Part shown: piece by piece, positions 36,178 to 44,483 of the stretch
Position numbering within the stretch: position 1 is the first letter of the stretch
How the letters are laid out: each line of letters starts with the position of its first letter
Source of the DNA: JANWKQ01 sp964624635
GTDB taxonomy: Bacteria > Bacteroidota > Bacteroidia > CAIKAF01
Assembly (NCBI GenBank): GCA_964624635.1
Contig: CAZUXM010000011.1
Location: forward strand, 1 to 64,000
Direction: 5' to 3'
Length of the DNA stretch: 64,000 nt
Position numbers and translations under genes: made by a program
The notes under the pieces: generated by a model
The model's input: the letters and a program-made list of their open reading frames with translations, nothing else
Told to the model about the DNA's origin: nothing
The model's database searches: none

Positions 36178-36930
36178 CTACTTCCTTAAATTAAAAACAA
36201 TTCCGGTGGTTCCGTTAAACACCAGAGGTGCAATTCCCGGTGGCCTGCGAGAATCGTAGAGAAATATAAATTCTATTTTAAAAGCTAACCTTTTAAAGGC
36301 TTTAAATCGGAGAGAATAATTTCCACTGATTCTAAAATCATCCCATCCAGTAATTTTAGGTTGGTAATAAGTAGTAGCTACAAACGAAAAATTTTTATTG
36401 GGTTCAATGGTCCATGATATGTAACCGGAAAAACGGTTGTTGTATTCTACAGTATCAGGTCCAACGTTTTCCTCATATTCAAACATATAAGCCAATCCTG
36501 AATATAATTTTAAATAGGGTTTATCTACCATTTTAAAACGGGGCCCCATACCAACCAGGTATCTAAATCTTAAATTGAGTAGTTGGTTGTATTGAACCTG
36601 GGTAAAAGCCTCCAATTTTAACCACTTGGTAAATGAATGGTTGTATCTGAAATGTGCCATTCCATCGTTTACAAAACGGTTCGTACCTCCATTGGTAAAA
36701 CGCCAGTTACCCAAGAGCATGTACACATCTTTTTTTGTTTTGTACTGCACATGAGCATTGGTAGTAGCACTCAACAATACCGTATTATTTTGATTCACAG
36801 AAAAACCTGCTTCAACAGTTCCATCCCAACCGGTTGTATCTGTATGAATACGTTGACTTTCAATATTAACTACTTGAGAAAATAGAGTAACAGTGATACT
36901 ACTTACAATGAGAAGAAAAAATCTTTTCAT
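36178..36930 (-). CDS. DUF481 family outer-membrane protein
   Basis: 250 residues: signal peptide (MKRFFLLIVSSITVTLFSQ), then amphipathic beta-strands. Examples are WDGTVEAGFSVNQNNTVLLSATTNAHVQYKTKK and NDGMAHFRYNHSFTKWLKLEAFTQVQYNQLLN, closing with NGTTGIVFNLRK. The LxxRxLVGxGPR pattern (RFRYLVGMGPRF) is the DUF481 signature. Such proteins are predicted outer-membrane barrels of unknown role. Downstream in the cluster of DUF4286 and flavin reductase. Confidence 0.85.
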   Translation of the reverse strand: MKRFFLLIVSSITVTLFSQVVNIESQRIHTDTTGWDGTVEAGFSVNQNNTVLLSATTNAHVQYKTKKDVYMLLGNWRFTNGGTNRFVNDGMAHFRYNHSFTKWLKLEAFTQVQYNQLLNLRFRYLVGMGPRFKMVDKPYLKLYSGLAYMFEYEENVGPDTVEYNNRFSGYISWTIEPNKNFSFVATTYYQPKITGWDDFRISGNYSLRFKAFKRLAFKIEFIFLYDSRRPPGIAPLVFNGTTGIVFNLRK

Positions 36931-36948
36931 AATGAGATTGGTAGATAT

Positions 36949-37263
36949 TTACTTGATATGAGCAGCAACCTCCATCATGGTTCTAAATGCCCCAAACTTT
37001 CCTTCATACTTTTTAGTATGTTCATCACGTAATCGAGTGGCGTGTTTTTCCTCGTATTCTTTCATTTTATCCATTGATTCAAGGGAATATTGAATACTAT
37101 AAGTGATTCCTCCCCCTTCTTCTTCAATCAATAATTTGCTCATGCGTGAATCAATAAACAACCCGGTAGCTAATACATCAGGAATGTGTTTTTCAATCAT
37201 CCATTGTTTCCATTCATCATGGATATCCGGATCAATACTTACAGTAACATTATAAATTATCAT
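36949..37263 (-). CDS. DUF4286 family protein
   Basis: 104 residues beginning MIIYNVTVSIDPDIHDEWKQWM, with HIPDVLATGLF and the ferredoxin-like pattern TYSIQYSLESMDKMKEYEEKHA. This matches the DUF4286 (antibiotic-biosynthesis-monooxygenase-like) fold. It is small and soluble, with function unknown. It lies 9 bp after the flavin reductase gene. Confidence 0.85.
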   Translation of the reverse strand: MIIYNVTVSIDPDIHDEWKQWMIEKHIPDVLATGLFIDSRMSKLLIEEEGGGITYSIQYSLESMDKMKEYEEKHATRLRDEHTKKYEGKFGAFRTMMEVAAHIK

Positions 37264-37272
37264 AGAAAAAAT

Positions 37273-38154
37273 TTATGAGATAGATATTAAATAATACCAG
37301 GCTTCTTTTACGTAGCCATTATACAATAATTTTTTAGCCAGATCATGATTGGTATAATCCCAAAGATCTAATTGCTCCATTAGTTTTTTAAAATCTTCAG
37401 AGTCAATATACGCTAACGATTCTTCTTTCCCTGGAATCGTTTCCACATTACCCAGCATCCCCAAATTATTTCCTGTAAGTACATTACTTAATCTTATTGA
37501 TTCAGGAAGCTGATCGACGCCAATCCCCATAGTCGTTAATGGTTTTTCTACTTCAAACAATGCCCCTTTGCCAGCACGAACATACCAATCACCCCCTAAC
37601 CTACCCACCAAATCAATTTTATGCTGATCAATTTTTCCATTTTCATCCAACACATTTTCATTGATGTGTACCAACAAAATTTCACATATAATTAAATTTC
37701 CTGCACCACCTTCCGTACCGGTATGTATAATCTCTTTTACTTTACACTCCAATTGAACAGGTGATTCTTTTACTCTAAAAGGTTTTACTTTTTCAGAAGC
37801 AATGGCAGTAAACCCTGCTTTTTCAAATTCGTTAACCCCCTTCGCATATTCAGTACTTGCCAACGAAGTTTGTTGCACCATTGAATAATTGACCACATTG
37901 ATTACCACTTCGCCGGTATCCATGGCATTTTCCAACGTATGTTTAATGGTATTATTTTTCACTCTTCTAGCAGGTGAAAAAATAGCAATAGGAGGATTTA
38001 CTCCAAACACATTAAAAAAGCTGAATGGACTTAAGTTAGGATTTCCATGTTTATCAACTGTGCTTGCAAATGCAATTGGTCGGGGAGCAATGGCAGCTAA
38101 TAGCTGACTGTGTAATAATCCTGTGGGTATTTTCCCTGGTTCAATGGTTAACAT
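37273..38154 (-). CDS. Flavin reductase-like (FMN-binding split barrel) protein
   Basis: 293 residues started at MLTIEPGKIPTGLLHSQLLAAIAPRPIAFASTVD, the usual opening of this family; a frame to 38184 adds an implausible MNFEFLILNI. Key stretches are GNPNLSPFSFFNVFGVNPPIA (flavin-contact region), KNNTIKHTLENA and EIIHTG. Members reduce or bind FMN and act with various oxygenases. The native partner is not evident nearby. Confidence 0.88.
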   Translation of the reverse strand: MLTIEPGKIPTGLLHSQLLAAIAPRPIAFASTVDKHGNPNLSPFSFFNVFGVNPPIAIFSPARRVKNNTIKHTLENAMDTGEVVINVVNYSMVQQTSLASTEYAKGVNEFEKAGFTAIASEKVKPFRVKESPVQLECKVKEIIHTGTEGGAGNLIICEILLVHINENVLDENGKIDQHKIDLVGRLGGDWYVRAGKGALFEVEKPLTTMGIGVDQLPESIRLSNVLTGNNLGMLGNVETIPGKEESLAYIDSEDFKKLMEQLDLWDYTNHDLAKKLLYNGYVKEAWYYLISIS

Positions 38155-38171
38155 GATATTCAAAATTAGAA

Positions 38172-38238
38172 ATTCAAAGTTCAAAGTTTCACCTTAGTTG
38201 AATTTCGAACTATATACTTCGAATTTTGAACTTTGAAT
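38172..38238. repeat. Inverted repeat between accA and the flavin reductase gene
   Basis: ATTCAAAGTTCAAA (38172-38185) is inverted at 38225-38238 with a 39-bp loop. The surroundings are rich in TTCAAAG/CTTTGAA words. It could form an mRNA hairpin; a T-rich tail is absent, so it is not a standard terminator. Confidence 0.7.
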
Positions 38239-38245
38239 ATTGAAC

Positions 38246-39202
38246 TTATTTCTCGGTATACACACCCATGCCGGCGAATTTTTCAATTCGTTTCTGGATG
38301 AGTTTTTCTTTCTTTTCTTTCTTTAAAGCAGGTAAATATTTTAGAATTTCTTTCTTCACATTTTCAAAAGACTCTTCGATATTTCTATGAGCACCTCCTA
38401 AAGGTTCCGGAATAATTCCGTCAATGAGTTTGTTCGTCAACATATCATCAGCGGTGAGTTTTAAAGCTTCAGCTGCTTTTTCTTTATGATCCCAACTTCT
38501 CCATAAAATAGATGAACATGATTCAGGGGAAATAACAGAATACCATGTATTCTCAAGCATCAATACTTTATCACCAATACCGATTCCCAATGCGCCACCA
38601 CTGGCACCTTCACCAATGATAATACAAATGATAGGAACTTTGATTCGGAACATTTCAAATAAATTACGGGCAATCGCTTCACCCTGCCCTCTTTCTTCTG
38701 CCTCTAATCCAGGATAAGCTCCCGGAGTATCTATAAACGTTACAATAGGAATATTAAATTTTTCAGCCATACGCATTAAACGTAATGCCTTTCTATATCC
38801 ATCAGGATTTGCCATTCCAAAACGACGAATCTGGCGCATTTTTGTATTGATACCTTTTTGCTGGCCAATCATCATGACGCTATGACCGTCAATCTGTCCT
38901 AATCCTCCAACCATAGCTTTATCATCCGCCACATTTCTATCACCGTGTAATTCTATCCAGTTACTGCCGGTTAAATAATCCATGTAAGCAATGGTGTAAG
39001 GCCTTTCTGGATGACGGCTCACCTGAACTTTTTGCCAGGCAGAAAGTTTTCCATACACTTCTTTCTTTTTCTCCAGTAGCTGTTTTTCGAGTGCTTTTAT
39101 AGCATCTTTAGCATCAATGCCTGTTTTCTCTGCTACTTCTTTTACTTTTTGCAGCTCAGTTTCCAACTGCTCAATATCACTTTCAAAATCAAGATATACC
39201 AT
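38246..39202 (-). CDS. accA: Acetyl-CoA carboxylase carboxyltransferase subunit alpha
   Basis: 318 residues, the standard length. An N-terminal coiled coil (IEQLETELQKVKEVAEKT) precedes the carboxyltransferase core: ELHGDRNVADDKAMVGGLG, TFIDTPGAYPGLEAEERGQGEAI, IIGEGASGGALGIGIGD and VISPESCSSILWR. It transfers CO2 from biotin to acetyl-CoA to make malonyl-CoA for fatty acids. Its partner accD is not in the window. A near-consensus TACCTTTA lies about 25 bp upstream on the minus strand. Confidence 0.96.
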   Translation of the reverse strand: MVYLDFESDIEQLETELQKVKEVAEKTGIDAKDAIKALEKQLLEKKKEVYGKLSAWQKVQVSRHPERPYTIAYMDYLTGSNWIELHGDRNVADDKAMVGGLGQIDGHSVMMIGQQKGINTKMRQIRRFGMANPDGYRKALRLMRMAEKFNIPIVTFIDTPGAYPGLEAEERGQGEAIARNLFEMFRIKVPIICIIIGEGASGGALGIGIGDKVLMLENTWYSVISPESCSSILWRSWDHKEKAAEALKLTADDMLTNKLIDGIIPEPLGGAHRNIEESFENVKKEILKYLPALKKEKKEKLIQKRIEKFAGMGVYTEK

Positions 39203-39326
39203 ACCTTATGAGTGTTTTGGGAGGGTAAAGGTAGTATATTTTACAAGCCCCCCTACTTATTCAAAGCAAAAAATTGATGATCAGCTATTTACAACATTAA
39301 CAATAGGCGCAAAATGTGATTAAAAA

Positions 39327-39998
39327 CTACTTTTTATCGCCGGGTTTTAGCTTATCAGCAAAGGCTTTTTTAAATTTATCCACTTTAGGTTGAATAACTA
39401 ATGAACAGTAGGGCTCACTTCCGTTTTGATTAAAATAATTTTGGTGATAACCCTCCGCTTTATAAAAAATGGAGAAGAGTGATATTTCAGTAACAATAGG
39501 TGATCCGAATACCTTATCATCCGTTAATTTTTTCTTATAATATTCAGCTCTTTCTTTTTGAAAAGCATTGTGATAAAAAACGGCTGAACGGTACTGAGTT
39601 CCATAGTCGGCTCCTTGTCTATTAAGTGTAGTAGGATCGTGGGTTTGCCAAAACACTTCTAATAATTCATCAAAAGAAATGATTTGGGGATTGTAATACA
39701 CTTGACAAACTTCGGCATGACCGGTAGTTCCGTTACACACTTGTTTATACGTTGGGTTCACTACAGATCCACCTGAATATCCTGACTCTACTTTATATAC
39801 CCCATCTAATCGTTGAAAAATAGCTTCAACACACCAAAAGCATCCGGCACCAAATGTAGCTGTATCATGGGTGGTAGTATCATTATATATCATTTGTTCT
39901 CTGTTATTATTAGATTCAACATTTACTGTATTTTTTGAATTAACAGTTGTAGTAAAACAACCTGCTAAACATAAAATGGGCATTAAGATTTTAAACAT
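39327..39998 (-). CDS. msrA: Peptide-methionine (S)-S-oxide reductase MsrA, lipoprotein form
   Basis: 223 residues. The signal peptide ends in a lipobox (CLAGC, Cys14) and a linker leads to the MsrA core. The catalytic Cys53 is in GAGCFWCVEAIFQ, with YSGGSVVNPTYKQVCNGTTGHAEVCQV and GADYGTQYRSAVFY. The lipobox predicts attachment to a membrane outside the cytoplasm, where it would repair oxidised Met in envelope proteins. It is monocistronic and convergent to nothing nearby. No MsrB domain is fused. Confidence 0.93.
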   Translation of the reverse strand: MFKILMPILCLAGCFTTTVNSKNTVNVESNNNREQMIYNDTTTHDTATFGAGCFWCVEAIFQRLDGVYKVESGYSGGSVVNPTYKQVCNGTTGHAEVCQVYYNPQIISFDELLEVFWQTHDPTTLNRQGADYGTQYRSAVFYHNAFQKERAEYYKKKLTDDKVFGSPIVTEISLFSIFYKAEGYHQNYFNQNGSEPYCSLVIQPKVDKFKKAFADKLKPGDKK

Positions 39999-40102
39999 AT
40001 TACAAAGTTTGCTTTTAGATACGAGAAATACAAAGAGCCCGATTCTTAAAAAAGGCTAATGAGCTATACCCCTCAAAATGCAAGGGGTTTAAAGAATATT
40101 AG

Positions 40103-40110
40103 TACCTTTG
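40103..40110 (+). promoter_or_regulatory. Putative -7 box (TACCTTTG) of tamL
   Basis: Perfect TAnnTTTG, 20 bp before the TTG start codon. No convincing -33 element is seen. Confidence 0.55.
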
Positions 40111-40130
40111 TAAATTAAAATTAAGAGGTC

Positions 40131-42572
40131 TTGAGATACAAAAACCGGCTCATCATTTTTTTTGGTCTTTTGCTTGTGCTGGCTTCTTGTAGTCCTACCC
40201 GAAGACTGAAAGAGAACGAATACCTCCTCGTAAAAAATTCAGTAGTTGAATCTAAACCTCTAAAAAAATCTGAGAAGGATGATATTTCCGAGTATGTATT
40301 ACCCCGAACGAACAAAAAATTTTTAGGATTCTGGAGATTTTACCTTCAAATATACAATCTGCCTAATCCTGATAAGCTAGCATTAAAAAAGGAAAAGCAA
40401 TTGATGAAACTCAACGAAAAGAATCAAAAAATTGCAGAATACAATTCCAAATTACCTGAAAATAAAAAGCCGAAGAAGTTTAAAAAAGAATCTCTACTAT
40501 TTGGAGAATGGTTACAAAAAAATGGTGAGGCACCTGTTCTACTAGACAGTATTAAAATACGTAAGTCAAAAGAACTGCTTACCAACTATGCCCAAAATAA
40601 AGGATTTTTTAGAGCGTCAGTAACTGATTCCGTTATATTAAATAAAAAAACGGCCACTGTTATTTATACCGTAAACAGAGGACCTGCCTATTATGTGGAT
40701 ACCATTAGGCAAGAAGTTAATGACCCCATGATTAATTATTACATCATGTCAATTGAAGAAAAATCCAAATTAAAAAATGGGATGAAGTATGATCTTCAAA
40801 AATTTGATGAAGAAAGAGTACGAATTACCGAAGTTTTAAAAAATAATGGTTACTACTTTTTTAATAAAGATTATCTGAAATATACCGCTGACACGATTAC
40901 TGATTCAGGCCATATTTTTATGCGAATGAAATTAGTACCCCCTGACTTTACAGTAGTACAAGAAATCAACGGGAAAAAGGATACCGTAAAGGTAACTGAA
41001 CATAAAAAATTTAAGATTAACGAAATTTTCGTCATTCCCAATTACCAGATTAATCCGGAGGATATAAAAACAGTTGATACAGTTAGGTATAAAGAGTATA
41101 CGTTTATTTTTTATAACAAAAAGAACTACAACCCAAAGATTATTGCCCATAATATATTTTTCCAAAAGGGACAATATTATAGCACTTCAAATGAAACTAA
41201 AACTCAAAAAGCGCTTTCTGAATTACGAAACTTTAAATACATCAACCTTAAATTTTATCCAATCATAACAGGTGATAAAAACAACCTGCTCAACTGTGTA
41301 GTTGAATTATCACCTATGCCAAAACAAAATTTAGGTGTCGAAGCTCAGGGAACAAATACTGCGGGTAACCTAGGAATTAGCTTAGCTGCCAGTTATGTAA
41401 ATAAAAACCTATTTAAAGGAGCTGAACAACTGGAAGTAAAAGTATATGCTGGAGCCGAAATTGGAACATCTGCCCTAAGCGATTCATTATCACAATTCAG
41501 GTTAGGTCCTTTTAACACCGTTGAAGCAGGTATTAACGTATCCTTATTAGCTAACAGGTTTTTACTTCCAATAAAAATTGATAGAATACCAAAATTTGTA
41601 AAACCCAAAACAAGGCTTTCATTAAGTTTCAATTATCAAACCCGACCAGACTATAGCAGAACAGTAGGTTCTATCAATTTTGGTTATGAGTGGAATACTA
41701 ATGCTAGAATCAAACATATTTTTAACCTGGCTGAGATTAGCTACGTAAATGTTCAGCGAACAGATACTTTCACTAAATATATTATTTCCATTAATGATTT
41801 ATTTGTCCTCAATTCATTTTTCTCCCATTACATACAAAACTCTTCTTATACATTTCTCTATAACTCACTTGATTTAAATACTCGTAAAGATTTTATTTTT
41901 TTCAGAGGAAATATTCAATGGGGTGGAAACATACTAGCATTGATTTCAAAAATTGGAAATGCTGTGCCTGATGCTAATGGTTTTCAAACTGTATTTGGAG
42001 GTGTTCCTTATTCGCAATATGCCAGATTCGAAGCCGACTTCAGGTATTACGTACATCCTCACCCCTATCATAGTTTTGCATTTAGAGCTTTATTGGGTGT
42101 TGGTATTCCTTATGGAAATTCAAGACTTACTCCATTTGAAAAAGCATTTTTTATTGGTGGTAGTAATGACCTTCGAGCATTTCTACCCCGAAGTATGGGA
42201 CCGGGCTCTTATATTGATGGAACAAGTACACGAGTTGATCAGGTAGGTGATATAAAAATATTAGTGAATGCTGAGTATAGAGGAAAGATATATCGCTTTG
42301 TAGAGGGGGCCGTATTTGCTGATTTCGGAAATATTTGGTTAATGTATCCTGATTCGTATAGACCTGGTGGTGAATTCTCCAGTAAGTTTATTGAAGAGCT
42401 TGCCTTCGGTGCCGGAGCCGGACTTCGTTTAAATTTCGGATTTTTTATTTTCCGCTTAGATGTGGCATTTCCATTCCGTGATCCACGTTTACCTGCCGGT
42501 CAACGTTGGGTTATTGCTAATTTAACTCCTGATATGGTTAGATATAATGTAGCCGTAGGATATCCATTTTAA
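40131..42572 (+). CDS. tamL: TamL: BamA/TamA-family outer membrane protein with lipobox
   Basis: 813 residues. A TTG start gives MRYKNRLIIFFGLLLVLASC, a lipoprotein signal peptide (Cys20). POTRA-like domains follow (for example DSIKIRKSKELLTNYAQNKGFFRASV). The C-terminal half is an Omp85 barrel ending in the aromatic FPFRDPRLPAGQRW and VAVGYPF. The lipobox plus Omp85 barrel is the TamL form of Bacteroidota. It is thought to pair with the inner-membrane TamB in outer membrane assembly. No ATG lies in reach upstream, so TTG is the likely start. tamB is not in the window. Ends at a long hairpin (42610). Confidence 0.9.
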   Translation: MRYKNRLIIFFGLLLVLASCSPTRRLKENEYLLVKNSVVESKPLKKSEKDDISEYVLPRTNKKFLGFWRFYLQIYNLPNPDKLALKKEKQLMKLNEKNQKIAEYNSKLPENKKPKKFKKESLLFGEWLQKNGEAPVLLDSIKIRKSKELLTNYAQNKGFFRASVTDSVILNKKTATVIYTVNRGPAYYVDTIRQEVNDPMINYYIMSIEEKSKLKNGMKYDLQKFDEERVRITEVLKNNGYYFFNKDYLKYTADTITDSGHIFMRMKLVPPDFTVVQEINGKKDTVKVTEHKKFKINEIFVIPNYQINPEDIKTVDTVRYKEYTFIFYNKKNYNPKIIAHNIFFQKGQYYSTSNETKTQKALSELRNFKYINLKFYPIITGDKNNLLNCVVELSPMPKQNLGVEAQGTNTAGNLGISLAASYVNKNLFKGAEQLEVKVYAGAEIGTSALSDSLSQFRLGPFNTVEAGINVSLLANRFLLPIKIDRIPKFVKPKTRLSLSFNYQTRPDYSRTVGSINFGYEWNTNARIKHIFNLAEISYVNVQRTDTFTKYIISINDLFVLNSFFSHYIQNSSYTFLYNSLDLNTRKDFIFFRGNIQWGGNILALISKIGNAVPDANGFQTVFGGVPYSQYARFEADFRYYVHPHPYHSFAFRALLGVGIPYGNSRLTPFEKAFFIGGSNDLRAFLPRSMGPGSYIDGTSTRVDQVGDIKILVNAEYRGKIYRFVEGAVFADFGNIWLMYPDSYRPGGEFSSKFIEELAFGAGAGLRLNFGFFIFRLDVAFPFRDPRLPAGQRWVIANLTPDMVRYNVAVGYPF

Positions 42573-42609
42573 TTTTTGTTATGGGCATATGTCCGTCTTC
42601 TGCTTTAGT

Positions 42610-42698
42610 ATAAGCCAATAAAAAAGCCCAACTAAACTACTGCTGGTATTCTTATATCTACTAACAATAGTAAAGTCGGGCTAATTTTATTGGCTTAT
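42610..42698. repeat. Long imperfect hairpin downstream of tamL
   Basis: ATAAGCCAATAAAA (42610-42623) is inverted at 42685-42698; AGCCC (42625-42629) pairs with GGGCT (42678-42682); further in, ACTAAACTACTG can pair imperfectly with CAATAGTAAAGT. The stem is about 40 bp with a roughly 20-nt loop. It may act as a terminator for tamL and the convergent lipoprotein gene, or be a small miniature element. Confidence 0.6.
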
Positions 42699-42724
42699 AG
42701 CTATCGCTTCAGCCGGTATGCCGT

Positions 42725-43101
42725 TTACGGTATTAAAGTAACTGGTACATTAATAGTAGTAGTTTTATCATGATGGTTTGCTACTTCAAACGATGCAAAA
42801 CCTGAAGTCATTCCAAGAATACCATTCACTATCCAAAACGTATCTACCTGATAGGTTTCCAAAGCATGCACAGCTGGTGCAAAACTAAACATGGTATCAG
42901 TATTACTTCTTACAATGCTTCATGCAATTCATCTTCGTCTGATAAATCAGCATTTAAAAATAAAGTATCACCATTATTATACAATCCTGATACAGGAGCA
43001 CTCACCACCACAGTAGGAGCTGTAGGTTGTGGATCAGGTTGATGTTGACAACTCAATAAAACGATTCCTGATAAAACAAGAACAAAAATGTATTTTTTCA
43101 T
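42725..43101 (-). pseudogene. Small lipoprotein (DUF4625-like), frameshifted
   Basis: The first frame gives MKKYIFVLVLSGIVLLSCQHQPDP (lipobox Cys18), SGLYNNGDTLFLNADLSDEDELHEAL, then a stop at 42910. One frame over the sequence continues naturally as RSNTDTMFSFAPAVHALETYQVDTFWIVNG to FASFEVANHHDKTTTINVPVTLIP and a stop at 42725. Together they make one protein of about 124 residues with the strand pattern and HHDK end of DUF4625-type cell-surface domains. The shift at about 42912 is a single-base indel, either genuine or a sequencing error. It is third in the CxxxC / CDACG cassette, 25 bp after the outer-membrane protein gene. Confidence 0.72.
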
Positions 43102-43126
43102 ATGACTAATTTAAAAAAGTTAAACA

Positions 43127-44029
43127 TTAAAACATAAATAATATTTGTGAAGTTAATTGTACACCGGGCTGTATCAATCCTCCACCTAATTGTGCAAAAA
43201 CCGGTATTCTACAGTCTATTCCTAGTGCCCATTTTTTAATATAGACATCTGTTGATACTCCGAGGTTTAATTGGTAACCTCCTGTTGTAGGTTGGTATTG
43301 CTGCAGATAAAAGTCTTTAGTTCGGTAATCATAATTCACACCCGCTGAAAAAATCAATGAGGCAGATTTGATTTTATGCCAATAAAAACCTCTGGCTCCA
43401 ACTGATAGCTGATGTCCGTATAAATACCTATCTGGATTTAATGTAGAGATTTTAGCATTCACCTCAGCATTGAATCCCCAACCTTTCCAACGTACTGTAT
43501 AATTGGATCCTATGAGAAAATCCCAACTCCCTGTACCAGGCTGCATATTTCTTTCATAAAAACCTACCTTATCATATAAATTATACCTTCCGGTAGGAAG
43601 TTTAATGCCAGCTCCAGCCATCCATGAATGTATTGATTTGGAGGAGATAGAATCAGGGGTTCTAATTATTTGGTATTGACAATACGTCCATATGTCACCC
43701 GGATTTACGAATTCTCTTGTTTCACCTTTATCATGTTGCAGATAATAACAAAGGGGTGCATTAATAAAAACCTGCACTCTTTTGTGTGGACTTAATCTTG
43801 CATAAATATTCCAATTATGGTAATATTCATGATTGGTGATTATACCTGCAGGATCAGATAATCCTCTGGAAGAGAAATTTCTGAACTGATATCTGATTCC
43901 AACAAAATGACGTGTATATTGGGGCAAAATTCCCTGATAAACCGGTCCCACAGCAGCGCCACAAGCATCACATGCCAATAGGACATTTACCTGAGTAATC
44001 AGGTAAAACAATAAAAAATATTTTTTCAT
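43127..44029 (-). CDS. Outer membrane protein with N-terminal CDACG motif
   Basis: 300 residues: signal peptide, then CDACGAAVGPVYQGILPQYTRHFVG at the mature N-terminus. The remaining about 260 residues are amphipathic beta-strands (VGIRYQFRNFSSRGL, WNIYARLSPHKRVQVFINAPL, GWGFNAEVNAKISTLN) ending LTSQILFMF, like an outer-membrane barrel. The paired Cys in CDACG could bind a thiophilic metal; Bacteroidota proteins with CDxCGC-type starts sit near copper- or metal-related genes. Metal binding is inference. It lies between the CxxxC peptide gene and the lipoprotein gene. Confidence 0.7.
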   Translation of the reverse strand: MKKYFLLFYLITQVNVLLACDACGAAVGPVYQGILPQYTRHFVGIRYQFRNFSSRGLSDPAGIITNHEYYHNWNIYARLSPHKRVQVFINAPLCYYLQHDKGETREFVNPGDIWTYCQYQIIRTPDSISSKSIHSWMAGAGIKLPTGRYNLYDKVGFYERNMQPGTGSWDFLIGSNYTVRWKGWGFNAEVNAKISTLNPDRYLYGHQLSVGARGFYWHKIKSASLIFSAGVNYDYRTKDFYLQQYQPTTGGYQLNLGVSTDVYIKKWALGIDCRIPVFAQLGGGLIQPGVQLTSQILFMF

Positions 44030-44065
44030 ACATTGATTTTAAAAATTTGAACAAAAAATTTAAAA

Positions 44066-44437
44066 TCATACCATAGGTGGCTTCAATAAGGAGTGTAGTT
44101 TTGCCTTAGAGACATGCAAAATAACAGGCAAATAAAATTGAACATTAGCAACAGTAACTGATTTTTCGAAGCTTACTGTATAATCAGAAATGATATCATT
44201 AATTTTTGTAAAATCAATAGCAGGTTTTTCTGATTTTTTCTCCTGATTTTCAGAAGATATCATTTTAATCTTCGTAACAACAAAACAATTTCCCTTACAA
44301 ATGGTCATGGTTTTGTATTGGCAGTTTTCTTTGGCAGTATACTTATCATACAAATGATAGTAAGCAACTATACTTGTTTTTAATGTTAGTTGAACACAAA
44401 ACAGAATGAGAAAAAAAATGACCAATACATTTTTCAC
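44066..44437 (-). CDS. Small CxxxC protein, possibly metal-related
   Basis: 123 residues. One N-terminal hydrophobic helix (VLVIFFLILFCVQL) is followed by NCQYKTMTICKGNCFVVTKIK, with three Cys in the pattern C-x7-C-x3-C. A C-x3-C block followed by a Lys-rich stretch is a mark of small Bacteroidota proteins encoded beside metal-handling outer-membrane proteins. It starts 36 bp upstream of the CDACG gene and heads this minus-strand cassette. No function is proven. Confidence 0.65.
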   Translation of the reverse strand: MKNVLVIFFLILFCVQLTLKTSIVAYYHLYDKYTAKENCQYKTMTICKGNCFVVTKIKMISSENQEKKSEKPAIDFTKINDIISDYTVSFEKSVTVANVQFYLPVILHVSKAKLHSLLKPPMV

Positions 44438-44450
44438 GCTACAAATGTAA

Positions 44451-44476
44451 AAAAAAAGCCCCGCTATAACGGGGCT
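44451..44476 (-). terminator. Rho-independent terminator after the 44484-45215 lipoprotein gene
   Basis: Hairpin AGCCCCG-TTATAG-CGGGGCT in minus-strand order followed by T7, 8 bp after the stop. Confidence 0.88.
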
Positions 44477-44483
44477 TAATTAA

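Noticed and set aside
38155..38184. Upstream Met for the flavin reductase
   Set aside because: The added MNFEFLILNI is translation of the TTCAAA-rich inverted repeat, while MLTIEPGKIPTG matches the family start.
42626..42684. Integron attC-like site (GCCCAAC ... GTCGGGC)
   Set aside because: The core resembles RYYYAAC/GTTRRRY by chance within a longer symmetric hairpin; no integrase or cassette array is present.
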